Positions 1 through 6,723 of a DNA stretch of 38,246 nt are shown here, one piece after another. Under the pieces are notes generated by a model. That model made no database searches. It had not been told where the DNA came from and worked only from the letters and a program-made list of their open reading frames with translations. The stretch comes from a virus: IMG/VR virus record IMGVR_UViG_3300030451_003770, positions 1-38,246 of that record. The stretch is one strand, 5' to 3'. Each line of letters starts with the position of its first letter. Position 1 is the stretch's first letter. Made by a program: the position numbers and the translations under genes.

Positions 1-1
1 A

Positions 2-1006
2 GTGGGTGGACGTGATATCAACCTTGCAATCGGACCGCTTTTTGATGATGTAACCATAAATGTATTATACAACGTCGTATCTACAATAGTAACACAATCA
101 ATTACATCTGTTGAGATGTGGGTAGCTTATGGTGGTAGCACAGAAACAGAAGTCATAGATATTGTAGAAAATATATTTGATCACAATGATATTGTCGTAC
201 CAGAATCACCAGGTGAGGACATGTTTTTTGAGCCAGAGTTTGATGAACCTGACATGGAGATATCTTACGAAACTGTAGAGATGGAAATGGAAATACCCAG
301 TTTTGAGATGGAGTTACCTGAAATGGAGATAGAAATGCCTGAAGTAGAGGTAGCTGTTGTTGAAGTTGAGATGGAAATGGAGATGGAATTAGAGCTGGAA
401 ATGCCAGCACCAGAGCCGGAAATGACAGAAGACATTGAAGTTGCTCCAGAACCAGATACAATGGAGTCTGAACCAGAAATGGAGGAGACTATAAATGAGC
501 CAGAACCAGAATCTCAACCCGAAGCTGAAGCTGAGCCAGAATCCGTGGGTGAGTCTACTGAAGAGGATTCTACAGAAGCTGAAGCTAATTCGGAAGAGGA
601 GTCTGAATCGGAAGAGAGCGTTCAAGAGACTGAGGCAGATGAGGAGCAACCAGAGGATATGGAAGAACCAGAAGATAAGAGTGAAGCCGAAGAGAAACCT
701 GTAAAAAAACCAGAATCTAAAAAAGAAAAAGCTGCTAAGAAAATTGTTAAGAAGATGGGTGATAAGGGTAGATATGACTCAACAAATCAGTTAAAAACAT
801 TAATCGTGATGCAAGTCTTAGGAGATACTAAATCTTTTTTTGAATCACAAAAACAATTAGAGGATAGATTAGACTTCTTTACTGACTATATGATACCAGA
901 TGCAGAACTACAGAATAATAACACAGCTCAATGGTTTTTATTTGGTGGAAGTAATGTTAAAATGGATGAAATGATTATGAAACAATGGCAGACGGATTTG
1001 GAATAG
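2..1006 (+). CDS. Acidic Glu/Met-rich protein (probably 5'-truncated), function unknown
   Basis: I do not recognise a function. The reading frame is open from the first bases of the window. The GTG at position 2 is probably an internal codon of a longer gene, so the N-terminus is unknown. The first ~70 residues look globular. Residues ~75-230 are extremely acidic and low in complexity: first Met-Glu alternation (e.g. EVEMEMEMELELEM), then Glu/Pro/Ser. A short Lys-rich stretch follows (about 235-255, KKPESKKEKAAKKIVKK), and then a normal-looking C-terminal ~75 residues. It lies upstream of a run of small, very basic proteins, so a role in binding or masking basic virion proteins is possible, but this is inference only. 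The real frame is supported by its length and by the clean junction with the next gene; antisense ORFs here are mirror images of the Glu-rich codons. Confidence 0.75.
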   Translation: MGGRDINLAIGPLFDDVTINVLYNVVSTIVTQSITSVEMWVAYGGSTETEVIDIVENIFDHNDIVVPESPGEDMFFEPEFDEPDMEISYETVEMEMEIPSFEMELPEMEIEMPEVEVAVVEVEMEMEMELELEMPAPEPEMTEDIEVAPEPDTMESEPEMEETINEPEPESQPEAEAEPESVGESTEEDSTEAEANSEEESESEESVQETEADEEQPEDMEEPEDKSEAEEKPVKKPESKKEKAAKKIVKKMGDKGRYDSTNQLKTLIVMQVLGDTKSFFESQKQLEDRLDFFTDYMIPDAELQNNNTAQWFLFGGSNVKMDEMIMKQWQTDLE

Positions 1007-1008
1007 CG

Positions 1009-1554
1009 ATGGCAGAGGTTGAATTTGCGGGTTTAAAGTTCAAAGGCGGGAAGATCTTTGTTATTATCACAGCTCTAACTACATTAGGTGGTGGACTATG
1101 GGGTGGTTTTGAATTTTACAAAGATTACCTTACAATGAAAGAACAAATACAAGAATATGTTGCACCAGACTTATCTGGATTTGATAAAAGAATAGATTTA
1201 ACAAAAGAAGAGATGGACAGCAAGACTGACCTAATACAAACAGAAGTAAATATGATTATGCAAGAAATGGAAATGATTATGTCAGAGATTAGACTGGTGA
1301 GTGATGTAGCTAATGAATTGAAGAACGATCTCCGTCAAGATGTAAGACGTATTGAAAAAGTTGTTAATGATGTTGAACAATTAGTTAAAGAAGATTCGAG
1401 AGAAACCAACCAGGAGTTAAGGCAAACCACGAAGGACATTCAGGAAGACATGGAATTATTAACGGATAAGTTGGAGCAAGCCATGACTGAACTAGAAGAA
1501 AAGGTAGAAAATAGAATAAAACTTGCATTAGAAAATCCTTTATCACAAATGTAA
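1009..1554 (+). CDS. Membrane-anchored coiled-coil protein, function unknown
   Basis: A 181-residue protein if started at ATG 1009 (two bases after the preceding stop). An alternative in-frame ATG at 985 would add eight residues and overlap the upstream gene by 22 bases. I prefer 1009 because MAEVEFAGLKF looks like a conserved start. After ~10 residues there is one hydrophobic segment (KIFVIITALTTLGGGLWGGF), then a long charged alpha-helical region with heptad-like Glu/Lys/Leu patterns to the C-terminus, rich in Met and Glu. This design, a short N-terminal membrane anchor plus a long coiled coil, fits a phage membrane or virion accessory protein; a lysis or spanin-like role is possible but unproven. 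It sits between the acidic protein and the small basic proteins in one transcription unit. Confidence 0.8.
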   Translation: MAEVEFAGLKFKGGKIFVIITALTTLGGGLWGGFEFYKDYLTMKEQIQEYVAPDLSGFDKRIDLTKEEMDSKTDLIQTEVNMIMQEMEMIMSEIRLVSDVANELKNDLRQDVRRIEKVVNDVEQLVKEDSRETNQELRQTTKDIQEDMELLTDKLEQAMTELEEKVENRIKLALENPLSQM

Positions 1555-1555
1555 C

Positions 1556-1687
1556 ATGGCTAAAACACCCTCTAACGAATACTTTACACCAGTTAAAAAA
1601 AGGACTAGTATAGGGCGTTCTTCACGCAGTAGGCCGAAGAACAAAAACAAAAGAAGACAGTATGTCAAATACAGGGGGCAAGGATGA
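1556..1687 (+). CDS. Small basic protein (43 aa), function unknown
   Basis: A short gene starting one base after the preceding stop and ending in an ATGA overlap with the next gene. It encodes 43 residues beginning MAKTPSNEYFTPVKKRTS and ending in a strongly basic tail (RSRPKNKNKRRQYVKYRGQG). Such short Arg/Lys/Asn-rich proteins recur in marine phage genomes as far as I recall, without assigned function. The strong positive charge and the run of similar neighbours suggest nucleic-acid binding, for example a minor packaged or DNA-condensing virion protein; this is inference. Support for it being real: a full reading frame with a clean start, overlap-coupled neighbours on both sides, and no other gene occupying the interval. 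Confidence 0.75.
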   Translation: MAKTPSNEYFTPVKKRTSIGRSSRSRPKNKNKRRQYVKYRGQG

Positions 1688-1986
1688 CCAAATTATGTCC
1701 AAGAGGTAAAGCTGCAGCTAAGAGAAAGTTTAAAGTTTATCCAAGTGCCTACGCAAATGCTTACGCTTCTAAAATATGTGCAGGAAAAATTAAGGATCCA
1801 AGTGGTGTAAAGAGAAAAGATTTTAGAGGACCTAAACCTGCTGGAAAAGCTAAAGGTGGTGAAGTGATAGATTTTAATAAGGTATCACAACAAAGAAAGC
1901 AAATTTCGAATTTTAAACAAGGTGGCATTGCAAAAGGTTGCGGTGCAGTAATGGATAAAAAAAGAAAAAAAACTAAAAAAAGATGA
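1684..1986 (+). CDS. Small Lys-rich basic protein (100 aa)
   Basis: A 100-residue, very basic protein starting MTKLCPRGKAAAKRKFKVYP and containing the phrase YANAYASKICAGKIKDP. A middle linker (GPKPAGKAKGGEVIDFNKVS) is followed by a C-terminal poly-basic tail (KKRKKTKKR). It is coupled to both neighbours by 4-base ATGA overlaps. The N-terminal half resembles a small protein I recall from many uncultured marine phages; no enzymatic motif is visible. Two or three cysteines (C5, C32 and one near the C-terminus) could bind metal but do not form a convincing zinc site. The basic character suggests DNA or RNA binding (inference). The antisense ORF here is a shadow. Confidence 0.85.
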   Translation: MTKLCPRGKAAAKRKFKVYPSAYANAYASKICAGKIKDPSGVKRKDFRGPKPAGKAKGGEVIDFNKVSQQRKQISNFKQGGIAKGCGAVMDKKRKKTKKR

Positions 1987-2303
1987 GTCTTAAAAAGTGG
2001 TTTGAACAAGACTGGGTTGATATTGGAGCAAAGAAAAAAGGTGGAGGCTTCAAAAAATGTGGTCGATCAAAACTAAAATCCGATAGAAAAAGAAAATATC
2101 CTAAATGTGTTCCAGCTGCTAAAGCGTCTAGAATGACAGAAAGCCAAAGAAGATCTGCAGTTAAGCGTAAAAGAAGTAAAGCACAAGGAGTTGGTGGTAA
2201 ACCGACTAACGTGAAAACGTTTGCAGCTGTTGGAGGTTTAATAACGAATGAAAGAAGAGCAGGAAGTGCGCAAAGAGGATTTGGATTTAAAGGCATTTTT
2301 TAA
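1983..2303 (+). CDS. Small basic protein, possibly DUF5872-like
   Basis: A 106-residue basic protein starting MSLKKWFEQDWVDIGAKKKG, followed by GFKKCGRSK, a KYPKCVPAAKA segment, and a Ser/Arg/Lys-rich C-terminal half. The pattern (K-W-F-x2-D-W-V-x-I-G, C-G-R-S, then K-C-x-P) resembles, from memory, the domain named DUF5872, found in marine phage and some large-virus proteins; no biochemical role is known to me. Two conserved-looking cysteines, one in CGRSK and one in KCVP, are the most notable residues. It is overlap-coupled to both neighbours (ATGA upstream, TAATG downstream), so it is produced with the other small basic proteins. The antisense ORF is a shadow. Confidence 0.8.
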   Translation: MSLKKWFEQDWVDIGAKKKGGGFKKCGRSKLKSDRKRKYPKCVPAAKASRMTESQRRSAVKRKRSKAQGVGGKPTNVKTFAAVGGLITNERRAGSAQRGFGFKGIF

Positions 2304-2602
2304 TGTCAAAAAAAAGAAAAGATCCAAAAGTAGGCACAGGAAAAAAACCGAAAGGTAGTGGAAGACGTCTCTATACTGATGAAAATCCACGTGATACTGT
2401 GGGTATTAAGTTTGCTACTCCTACTGATGCCAGGAGGACTGTGGCTAAAGTTAAAAAAGTTAAAAAACCTTTTGCAAGAAAAATTCAAATTTTAACTGTT
2501 GGTGAACAAAGAGCTAAAGTAATGGGTAAGTCAGAGGTTGCAAATATTTTTAAGAGGGGAAAAAATGCAATTAGAAAAGCTAATAAAAAAAGACGTACGT
2601 AA
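2303..2602 (+). CDS. Small Lys-rich basic protein (99 aa)
   Basis: A 99-residue protein starting at a TAATG junction. The N-terminus is KKRKDPKVGTGKKPKGSGRR, then a short more structured core (RLYTDENPRDTVGIKFATPT), then basic segments ending in KKRRT. From memory the phrases GTGKKPKGSGRRLYTDENP and VGIKFATP recur in marine phage small proteins of unknown function. There is no catalytic motif. The high charge and genomic setting suggest nucleic-acid binding or a role in the virion (inference). Its 3' end overlaps the next gene by 38 bases if that gene starts at 2565. Confidence 0.85.
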   Translation: MSKKRKDPKVGTGKKPKGSGRRLYTDENPRDTVGIKFATPTDARRTVAKVKKVKKPFARKIQILTVGEQRAKVMGKSEVANIFKRGKNAIRKANKKRRT

Positions 2603-3158
2603 ATGGAGTCAACATTTTTTAGAAATTCCAAATAAACATTTAGGAGGCTTTCCGGCTTGTCCTTTTGCCAAGAAAACTTGGGATGATAAAAAAGTACTAG
2701 TTGAAGTAAAGAAAAAATATAAATTTTACAAATCTCAATTAAATCAACATTTGGAAAAATTAAACTTTGATAAACATGAAATTCTTATTTTTTGTGATCC
2801 ATATTTTAATTACAGCTTAGATGAATTTCAAAGCACAATAGACTCTTATAATAATTGGTATAATTCAAGAGATATCTATTTTATGGGTTTTCATCCAAAA
2901 AATCCTGCAAATGAAGAAGAGCAAGAATTTTTAGTAACACCCTCTGGTGATATGCCTGTTGTAGATAGTGATTTAGAGTATTCCATGATGTTGATACAAA
3001 AGTTCTCGCAATTACAGGAAGCTTCTGATAAATTGCATAGAATTGGTTACTATAAGTTGTGGCCAACTGGGTATTATCAAGACGTTGTTGTATCCAGACA
3101 AAAAACATATAAACGAATATTCGGAGGCCAAAATGGTAATGAAGAAAAAATCAATTAA
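2565..3158 (+). CDS. Conserved phage protein with CPFAKK motif, unknown function
   Basis: A 197-residue protein if started at ATG 2565, which has a purine-rich Shine-Dalgarno-like GAGGGG (2554-2559) just upstream. The longer frame from 2538 lies deeper inside the previous gene and lacks such a site. The N-terminus is MQLEKLIKKDVRKWSQHFLE, followed by GFPACPFAKKTW, then a mixed alpha/beta pattern with ILIFCDPYFNYS and DIYFMGFHPKNPANEEEQEF, and a helical C-terminal part. I recall similar proteins with the GFPxCPxAKK signature in marine phages, but no function. It differs from its neighbours in being a normal globular, roughly neutral protein. It overlaps the next small basic gene by 26 bases. 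Confidence 0.85.
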   Translation: MQLEKLIKKDVRKWSQHFLEIPNKHLGGFPACPFAKKTWDDKKVLVEVKKKYKFYKSQLNQHLEKLNFDKHEILIFCDPYFNYSLDEFQSTIDSYNNWYNSRDIYFMGFHPKNPANEEEQEFLVTPSGDMPVVDSDLEYSMMLIQKFSQLQEASDKLHRIGYYKLWPTGYYQDVVVSRQKTYKRIFGGQNGNEEKIN

Positions 3159-3273
3159 TAAAATGCGTGGTGGTGGAATGATGAAAAAAGATGTCATTGG
3201 TATGAAAGGTGGCGGAAAAGTCATGAAGGGCAAAAAGAAAAAAGTAAAGAAAAAAGGTAAGAAAAGAGGATAA
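3133..3273 (+). CDS. Tiny Lys/Gly/Met-rich basic protein (46 aa)
   Basis: ATG 3133 is preceded by CGGAGG (3122-3127), a good Shine-Dalgarno sequence at normal spacing, so I start here rather than at an upstream in-frame ATG (3043) that lies inside the previous gene. The 46 residues are made almost entirely of Lys, Gly, Met and Arg: MVMKKKSINKMRGGGMMKKD and a poly-Lys tail ending GKKRG, with repeated M-(R/K)-G-G-G motifs. It ends with the TAATG junction to the connector gene. The composition fits a DNA-condensing or scaffolding-type peptide, or a cationic membrane-active peptide; neither is shown. Similar K-M-R-G-G-G peptides occur, as I recall, near virion genes of marine phages. Confidence 0.75.
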   Translation: MVMKKKSINKMRGGGMMKKDVIGMKGGGKVMKGKKKKVKKKGKKRG

Positions 3274-3980
3274 TGCCAACCTACGCATCAACAGCTAATT
3301 TTGATCTAACAATAGATCAAATATGTCAAGAAGCATATGAACGTTGCGGTTTGCAAATTCGTAATGGACATGATTTGCAAACTGCGAAACGTTCTTTAAA
3401 TTTAATGTTAGCTGAATGGGCAAACAGAGGTATAAATTTGTGGACAGTGAAAAAACAAGAAAAAGCGCTCGCTGCAAATACAACAAATTTAACGGGAGCA
3501 AATTTGTTTGGATCCGGTGCAAACGCACCAGAACAAATTGTTGATATTACCGATGTTATAATTAGAGATTCAAGTAATAATGATTATTCTGTTAATTCAA
3601 TTAGCAGAGCTACATATTGGAATTACACTGTTAAAACGACCACCGGAAGACCAACTCAATTTTATTTTGAACGTACGATAAACCCAACACTATATCTATA
3701 TCCTGCAGCAAATGAAGCGTACACTCTAATATATTACGCTCTTGTTCGGATGTCTGATGCTGGTGATTACACAAATAATTCTGAGATTCCTTTTCGATTT
3801 CTTCCATGTCTTGTAGCAGGATTAGCTTATTACATATCTATGAAAAAAGCACCAGAAAGAATGCAGGCTTTAAAATTATTATATGAAGATGAGTTTAAAA
3901 GAGCAGCAGATGAAGACGGTGAAAGAACAAGTGTTTATCTTACTCCGCAAGGTTATTACCCAACTGGAGGAGGCTATTAA
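3273..3980 (+). CDS. P22 gp4-like head-tail connector (adaptor) protein
   Basis: A 235-residue protein. Residues ~12-60 (DLTIDQICQEAYERCGL, then AKRSLNLMLAEWANRGINLW) match the helical pattern typical of the P22 gp4-like family, where a helix ending in a Gly-Leu turn is followed by a long helix with M-x2-W-x3-G-I. In P22, gp4 forms the adaptor ring below the portal and helps keep DNA in the head. The remainder has beta-strand segments and a C-terminal helical part (IPFRFLPCLVAGLAYYIS). Context supports the call: another connector-like gene (4312) and a P22 gp10-like nozzle gene (18741) are on the same strand. The assignment is from recalled family shape, not a search. Confidence 0.7.
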   Translation: MPTYASTANFDLTIDQICQEAYERCGLQIRNGHDLQTAKRSLNLMLAEWANRGINLWTVKKQEKALAANTTNLTGANLFGSGANAPEQIVDITDVIIRDSSNNDYSVNSISRATYWNYTVKTTTGRPTQFYFERTINPTLYLYPAANEAYTLIYYALVRMSDAGDYTNNSEIPFRFLPCLVAGLAYYISMKKAPERMQALKLLYEDEFKRAADEDGERTSVYLTPQGYYPTGGGY

Positions 3981-4315
3981 TGGCTAAATATGCATCAGGT
4001 AGATTTTCAAAAAGAATATCGGATAGATCTGGACTAGCGTTTCCATATACACAAATGGTAAAAGAGTGGAATGGATCAACAGTTCATATTAGTGAGTTTG
4101 AAACTAAACATCCTCAACTTGATCCAAGATATCATCCAACAGATGCTCAATCTTTACAAAATGCAAAACCACAAATTGTGAGCGCAAAAGTTTTATTAGG
4201 TATTAATTTAATTGCTAATAATATTTTTAAATCAGAAGGAATGATGCCAATTACAGATAATAAAAAAATTGAAATGAAAGTTTCCGTAGGAAATCTACAG
4301 GTGGTAATAACATGA
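3980..4315 (+). CDS. Conserved virion-region protein (111 aa), unknown function
   Basis: A 111-residue protein starting at a TAATG junction and ending in an ATGA overlap. Its N-terminus is MAKYASGRFSKRISDRSGLA followed by FPYTQMVKEWNGSTVHISEF and HPQLDPRYHPTDAQ. The combination S-D-R-S-G-x-x-F-P-Y-x2-M-V-x-E-W-N-G and P-Q-L-D-P-R is one I recall from many marine phage genomes, always among virion genes, without known function. Its place between two connector-type genes suggests a structural or assembly role at the head-tail interface (inference). No transmembrane segment, signal peptide or catalytic motif is visible. Confidence 0.8.
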   Translation: MAKYASGRFSKRISDRSGLAFPYTQMVKEWNGSTVHISEFETKHPQLDPRYHPTDAQSLQNAKPQIVSAKVLLGINLIANNIFKSEGMMPITDNKKIEMKVSVGNLQVVIT

Positions 4316-4986
4316 CAACTTTTGCAGAATTACAAACACAAATTAGAGACTACACAGAAACTACGTCTGATGTTCTAACAGACATTATTGTAAATGACAT
4401 TATTGAGCATGCAGAAAATAGACTTTTTAGAGAAACTGATTTAGATGTTTTCAGATCCTATCAAGTAGCAGCTTTAACAATAGGTAACCCTTTTGTAGCA
4501 ATGCCTGGAATAAATATTGGGCAATCTGCATTTGTAAGATCAGCTCAAATATATACAGCAGGTGCAACACCTGTAAGAGAATACTTACTACAAAAAGACG
4601 TAAGTTTTATGAATGAATATTGGCCTAACAGAGACAGCACAGGTAAACCAAAATACTATGCAAATTGGGATCAAGATACCTTATATGTTGCGCCAACTCC
4701 AAATTCAGCTTATAATATTGAATTAGCTTTGAATAAGCAACCTACGGGACTGTCCTCAATCAATACAACGACTTGGTTGAGCACAAATGCCCCAAAAGTA
4801 CTACTTTATGCTTGTCTTGTAGAGGCATTTAGGTACTTAAAGGGTCCTGATAATATGTTGCAGTATTATGAGCAGGGCTATCAACAAGCATTACAAGGCT
4901 TGCAACTTGAACAACAAGGTAGAAGAAGACGTGATGAATTTTATGATGGAGTTCTTCGTTTTCCTCTAGACTCAAAACAACCATAA
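4312..4986 (+). CDS. Head-tail connector / tail tubular (gp11-like, SU10-adaptor-like) protein
   Basis: A 224-residue protein with the layout of podovirus tail-tubular/adaptor proteins. An N-terminal helix (FAELQTQIRDYTETTSDV) is followed by a second helix IVNDIIEHAENRLFRETDLD, then a beta-rich centre (DVFRSYQVAALTIGNPFVAM, PKYYANWDQDTLYVAPTP), and a C-terminal helical half (VLLYACLVEAFRYLKGPDNM, YYEQGYQQALQGL). The phrases A-E-x-R-L-x-R-E-x-D and L-x-x-A-C-L-x-E-A-x-x-Y-L are, from memory, typical of the SU10-type adaptor family. It likely joins the portal/adaptor ring to the tail nozzle. Together with the gp4-like and gp10-like proteins it argues for a short-tailed virion. Confidence 0.75.
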   Translation: MTTFAELQTQIRDYTETTSDVLTDIIVNDIIEHAENRLFRETDLDVFRSYQVAALTIGNPFVAMPGINIGQSAFVRSAQIYTAGATPVREYLLQKDVSFMNEYWPNRDSTGKPKYYANWDQDTLYVAPTPNSAYNIELALNKQPTGLSSINTTTWLSTNAPKVLLYACLVEAFRYLKGPDNMLQYYEQGYQQALQGLQLEQQGRRRRDEFYDGVLRFPLDSKQP

Positions 4987-4996
4987 GGAGATAAAA

Positions 4997-5455
4997 ATGG
5001 CAATATCATCAGCTATATGCAACACTTTCAAAGGTGAACTGTTGGAAGGTAAGCATAATTTTGCGTCAGGTGGTGGTCATACATTCAAGATTGCTTTGTT
5101 TACATCATCTGCAAATCTTGGTGCATCTACGACCGCATACAGTACGTCAAACGAAATAACAAATACATCTGGAACTGCATACACTGCAGGAGGTGCAACC
5201 TTAACTAGAAACGGAGTAACAAGCTCTTCTGGATCATCTACAGCATTTGTCGATTTTCAAGATGCTCAATTTACTTCAGCTAGTTTTACAGCGAACGGAG
5301 CGTTGATTTACAATACTACGACTGCTGGAGGATCAGGCACAACTAATGCTGTTTGTGTATTAGCGTTTGGTGGAGACTTTACTGCTTCAAACGGAACGTT
5401 TACTATACAGTTTCCAACTGCTGACACTTCGAACGCTATTATAAGAATTTCGTAG
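4997..5455 (+). CDS. Small virion protein, likely tail/decoration associated
   Basis: A 152-residue, Thr/Ser/Gly/Ala-rich, beta-strand-like protein with a strong AGGAG (4986-4990) before ATG 4997. It starts MAISSAICNTFKGELLEGKH and contains HTFKIALFTSSANLGASTTA, then VCVLAFGGDFTASNGTFTIQ. From memory, the opening (M-A-I-S-S-A-x-C-x-x-F-K-x-E-L-L) and the motif F-x-I-A-L-F-T-S-S-A-x-L are very common in uncultured marine phage virion gene clusters, with no assigned role. Placement after the connector genes and before the fibre genes suggests a tail or capsid surface protein. The good ribosome-binding site suggests it may be made in larger amounts than its neighbours, most of which lack one. 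Confidence 0.8.
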   Translation: MAISSAICNTFKGELLEGKHNFASGGGHTFKIALFTSSANLGASTTAYSTSNEITNTSGTAYTAGGATLTRNGVTSSSGSSTAFVDFQDAQFTSASFTANGALIYNTTTAGGSGTTNAVCVLAFGGDFTASNGTFTIQFPTADTSNAIIRIS

Positions 5456-5464
5456 GAGGTTCTT

Positions 5465-5920
5465 ATGGCTTTGATCATAAACGATCGTGTCAAGGAGACA
5501 TCGACATTTACTGGTTCACCAGGAACTATTAATTTAGCTGGCGCTGTTGATGGCTTTGAAACTTTTGCTGCAGGTATAGGCGGTAATAATGAAACATATT
5601 TTTGTATAGCTCATATATCTTTAACTGAGTTTGAGGTTGGTAAATGCACATTAAATGCTAGCGGAAATGCTATAATTTCAAGGTCGATATTTTCATCTTC
5701 TAATTCTGATAACCTTGTAAGTTTTTCTGCAGGAACAAAAGAAATCTTTTGCACATTGCCAGCAAGAGAAACTCCTTCTCCAAGCATGAGTGCAACTAAA
5801 TACGTCGTTACACACAATTCAACTATAAGTGAAACACAGACAATGGATTCTGGTGTTTTAGCTGGTCCTGTTACAGTTACAGGATCTTTAACAATTACAG
5901 GTAACTTGTTTATATTATGA
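5465..5920 (+). CDS. Tail-fibre associated protein (N-terminal attachment-type domain)
   Basis: A 151-residue protein with a strong AGGAGG (5455-5460) before ATG 5465. The N-terminal ~100 residues (LIINDRVKETSTFTGSPGTI, AGAVDGFETFAA, then a V/F-x-F-S-A-G-T-K-E-I-F-C-T-L-P strand) match a small beta domain that I recall at the start of many marine phage tail proteins, probably for attachment to the tail. The last ~45 residues (YVVTHNSTISETQTMDSGVL, VTVTGSLTITGNLFIL) look like the beginning of a beta-helical or triple-stranded fibre shaft and stop abruptly. The gene overlaps the first IPT/TIG fibre gene by four bases. I infer it is the short base piece for the modular fibres downstream. Confidence 0.75.
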   Translation: MALIINDRVKETSTFTGSPGTINLAGAVDGFETFAAGIGGNNETYFCIAHISLTEFEVGKCTLNASGNAIISRSIFSSSNSDNLVSFSAGTKEIFCTLPARETPSPSMSATKYVVTHNSTISETQTMDSGVLAGPVTVTGSLTITGNLFIL

Positions 5921-6723
5921 GTCAGATTGAAGTAGATAAGGTCATACCACAATCAGGCACGTCATTACAGATTGGCGAGAACGGTGACACGATCACGTTG
6001 CCTGCAGGCACGACTTTAACTCTTCCAAACGGTGCAATAACTAATGATGAATTGGCAGGATCAATTGCTAATTCAAAACTAGCAAATTCTGCAATAACTA
6101 TTAATGGTTCGTCAGTAAGTCTTGGAGGCAGTGTAACTATACAAGGTGAAACTAGACCAACTTTTAGTTCAGTATCACCAACTGTAATTACAAATGCACA
6201 GGCTACGCTTACAATTGCTGGAACTAATTTTGTATCTGTGCCTTTAGTAACAGCTGTAAACTCTACTTCTGGTGCAACCATCGTTGCGGATGAAGTATCT
6301 TTTAGTTCAGCAACTAGCATTACAGCTAAATTTACAATAGCTGTTGATGGCACTTACAAATTATATATTGAAAATCCAGACGGTAACGCAGTTCAATCTG
6401 GTGCAGTTTTAACAGTTTCTGATGTTCCTTCATGGACAACAGCAGCAGGATCACTCGGCACATTTGCAGGTGGATCTGCAATAAGTGTTACAGTAGCAGC
6501 AACAGATGCAACATCCTTTGCTGTACAATCTGGTTCACTTCCTGGTGGACTTAGTTTAAATACTAGTTCAGGTGTAATTAGTGGTAATGAGTCTGGTGCA
6601 ACTCAGACAACAACTTACAATTTCACTATTAGGGCAACTGACGCTCAATCTCAAACAGCAGATAGAGCTTTCAGTATAACTATAACAACAAGCATAGGTA
6701 ATGCAGCGAGGTTTGGTGTATAA
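5917..6723 (+). CDS. Fibre module 1, protein A: IPT/TIG plus Ig-like domain
   Basis: A 268-residue protein. Residues 1-80 form an N-terminal part with G-D-T-I-T and a conserved strip NSAITINGSSVSLGGSVTI shared with the two paralogues. Residues ~83-166 (PTFSSVSPTVITNAQATLTI, GTNFVSVP, DGTYKLYIENPDGNAV) have the IPT/TIG pattern of an immunoglobulin-like fold. Residues ~167-258 (WTTAAGSLGTFAGG, LPGGLSLNTSSGVISGN, YNFTIRATDAQSQTADRAFS) match the He_PIG/cadherin-like Ig domain. Such domains act as spacers or weak carbohydrate binders in adhesins. It is the first gene of a three-gene cassette repeated three times, with close paralogues at 9230 and 12893. Confidence 0.85.
   Translation: MSQIEVDKVIPQSGTSLQIGENGDTITLPAGTTLTLPNGAITNDELAGSIANSKLANSAITINGSSVSLGGSVTIQGETRPTFSSVSPTVITNAQATLTIAGTNFVSVPLVTAVNSTSGATIVADEVSFSSATSITAKFTIAVDGTYKLYIENPDGNAVQSGAVLTVSDVPSWTTAAGSLGTFAGGSAISVTVAATDATSFAVQSGSLPGGLSLNTSSGVISGNESGATQTTTYNFTIRATDAQSQTADRAFSITITTSIGNAARFGV

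Noticed and set aside
153-649. Antisense frames over the acidic gene
   Set aside because: They are Leu/Phe-rich mirror images of GAA/GAG/ATG repeats with no start-site support.
5922-6353. Long antisense open frames over the fibre A genes (also 9217-9573 and 12883-13194)
   Set aside because: They recur at the equivalent position in all three paralogous A genes and are made of reverse-complement Thr/Val/Ala codons; the plus-strand proteins have clear domain motifs, so the reverse frames are shadows.
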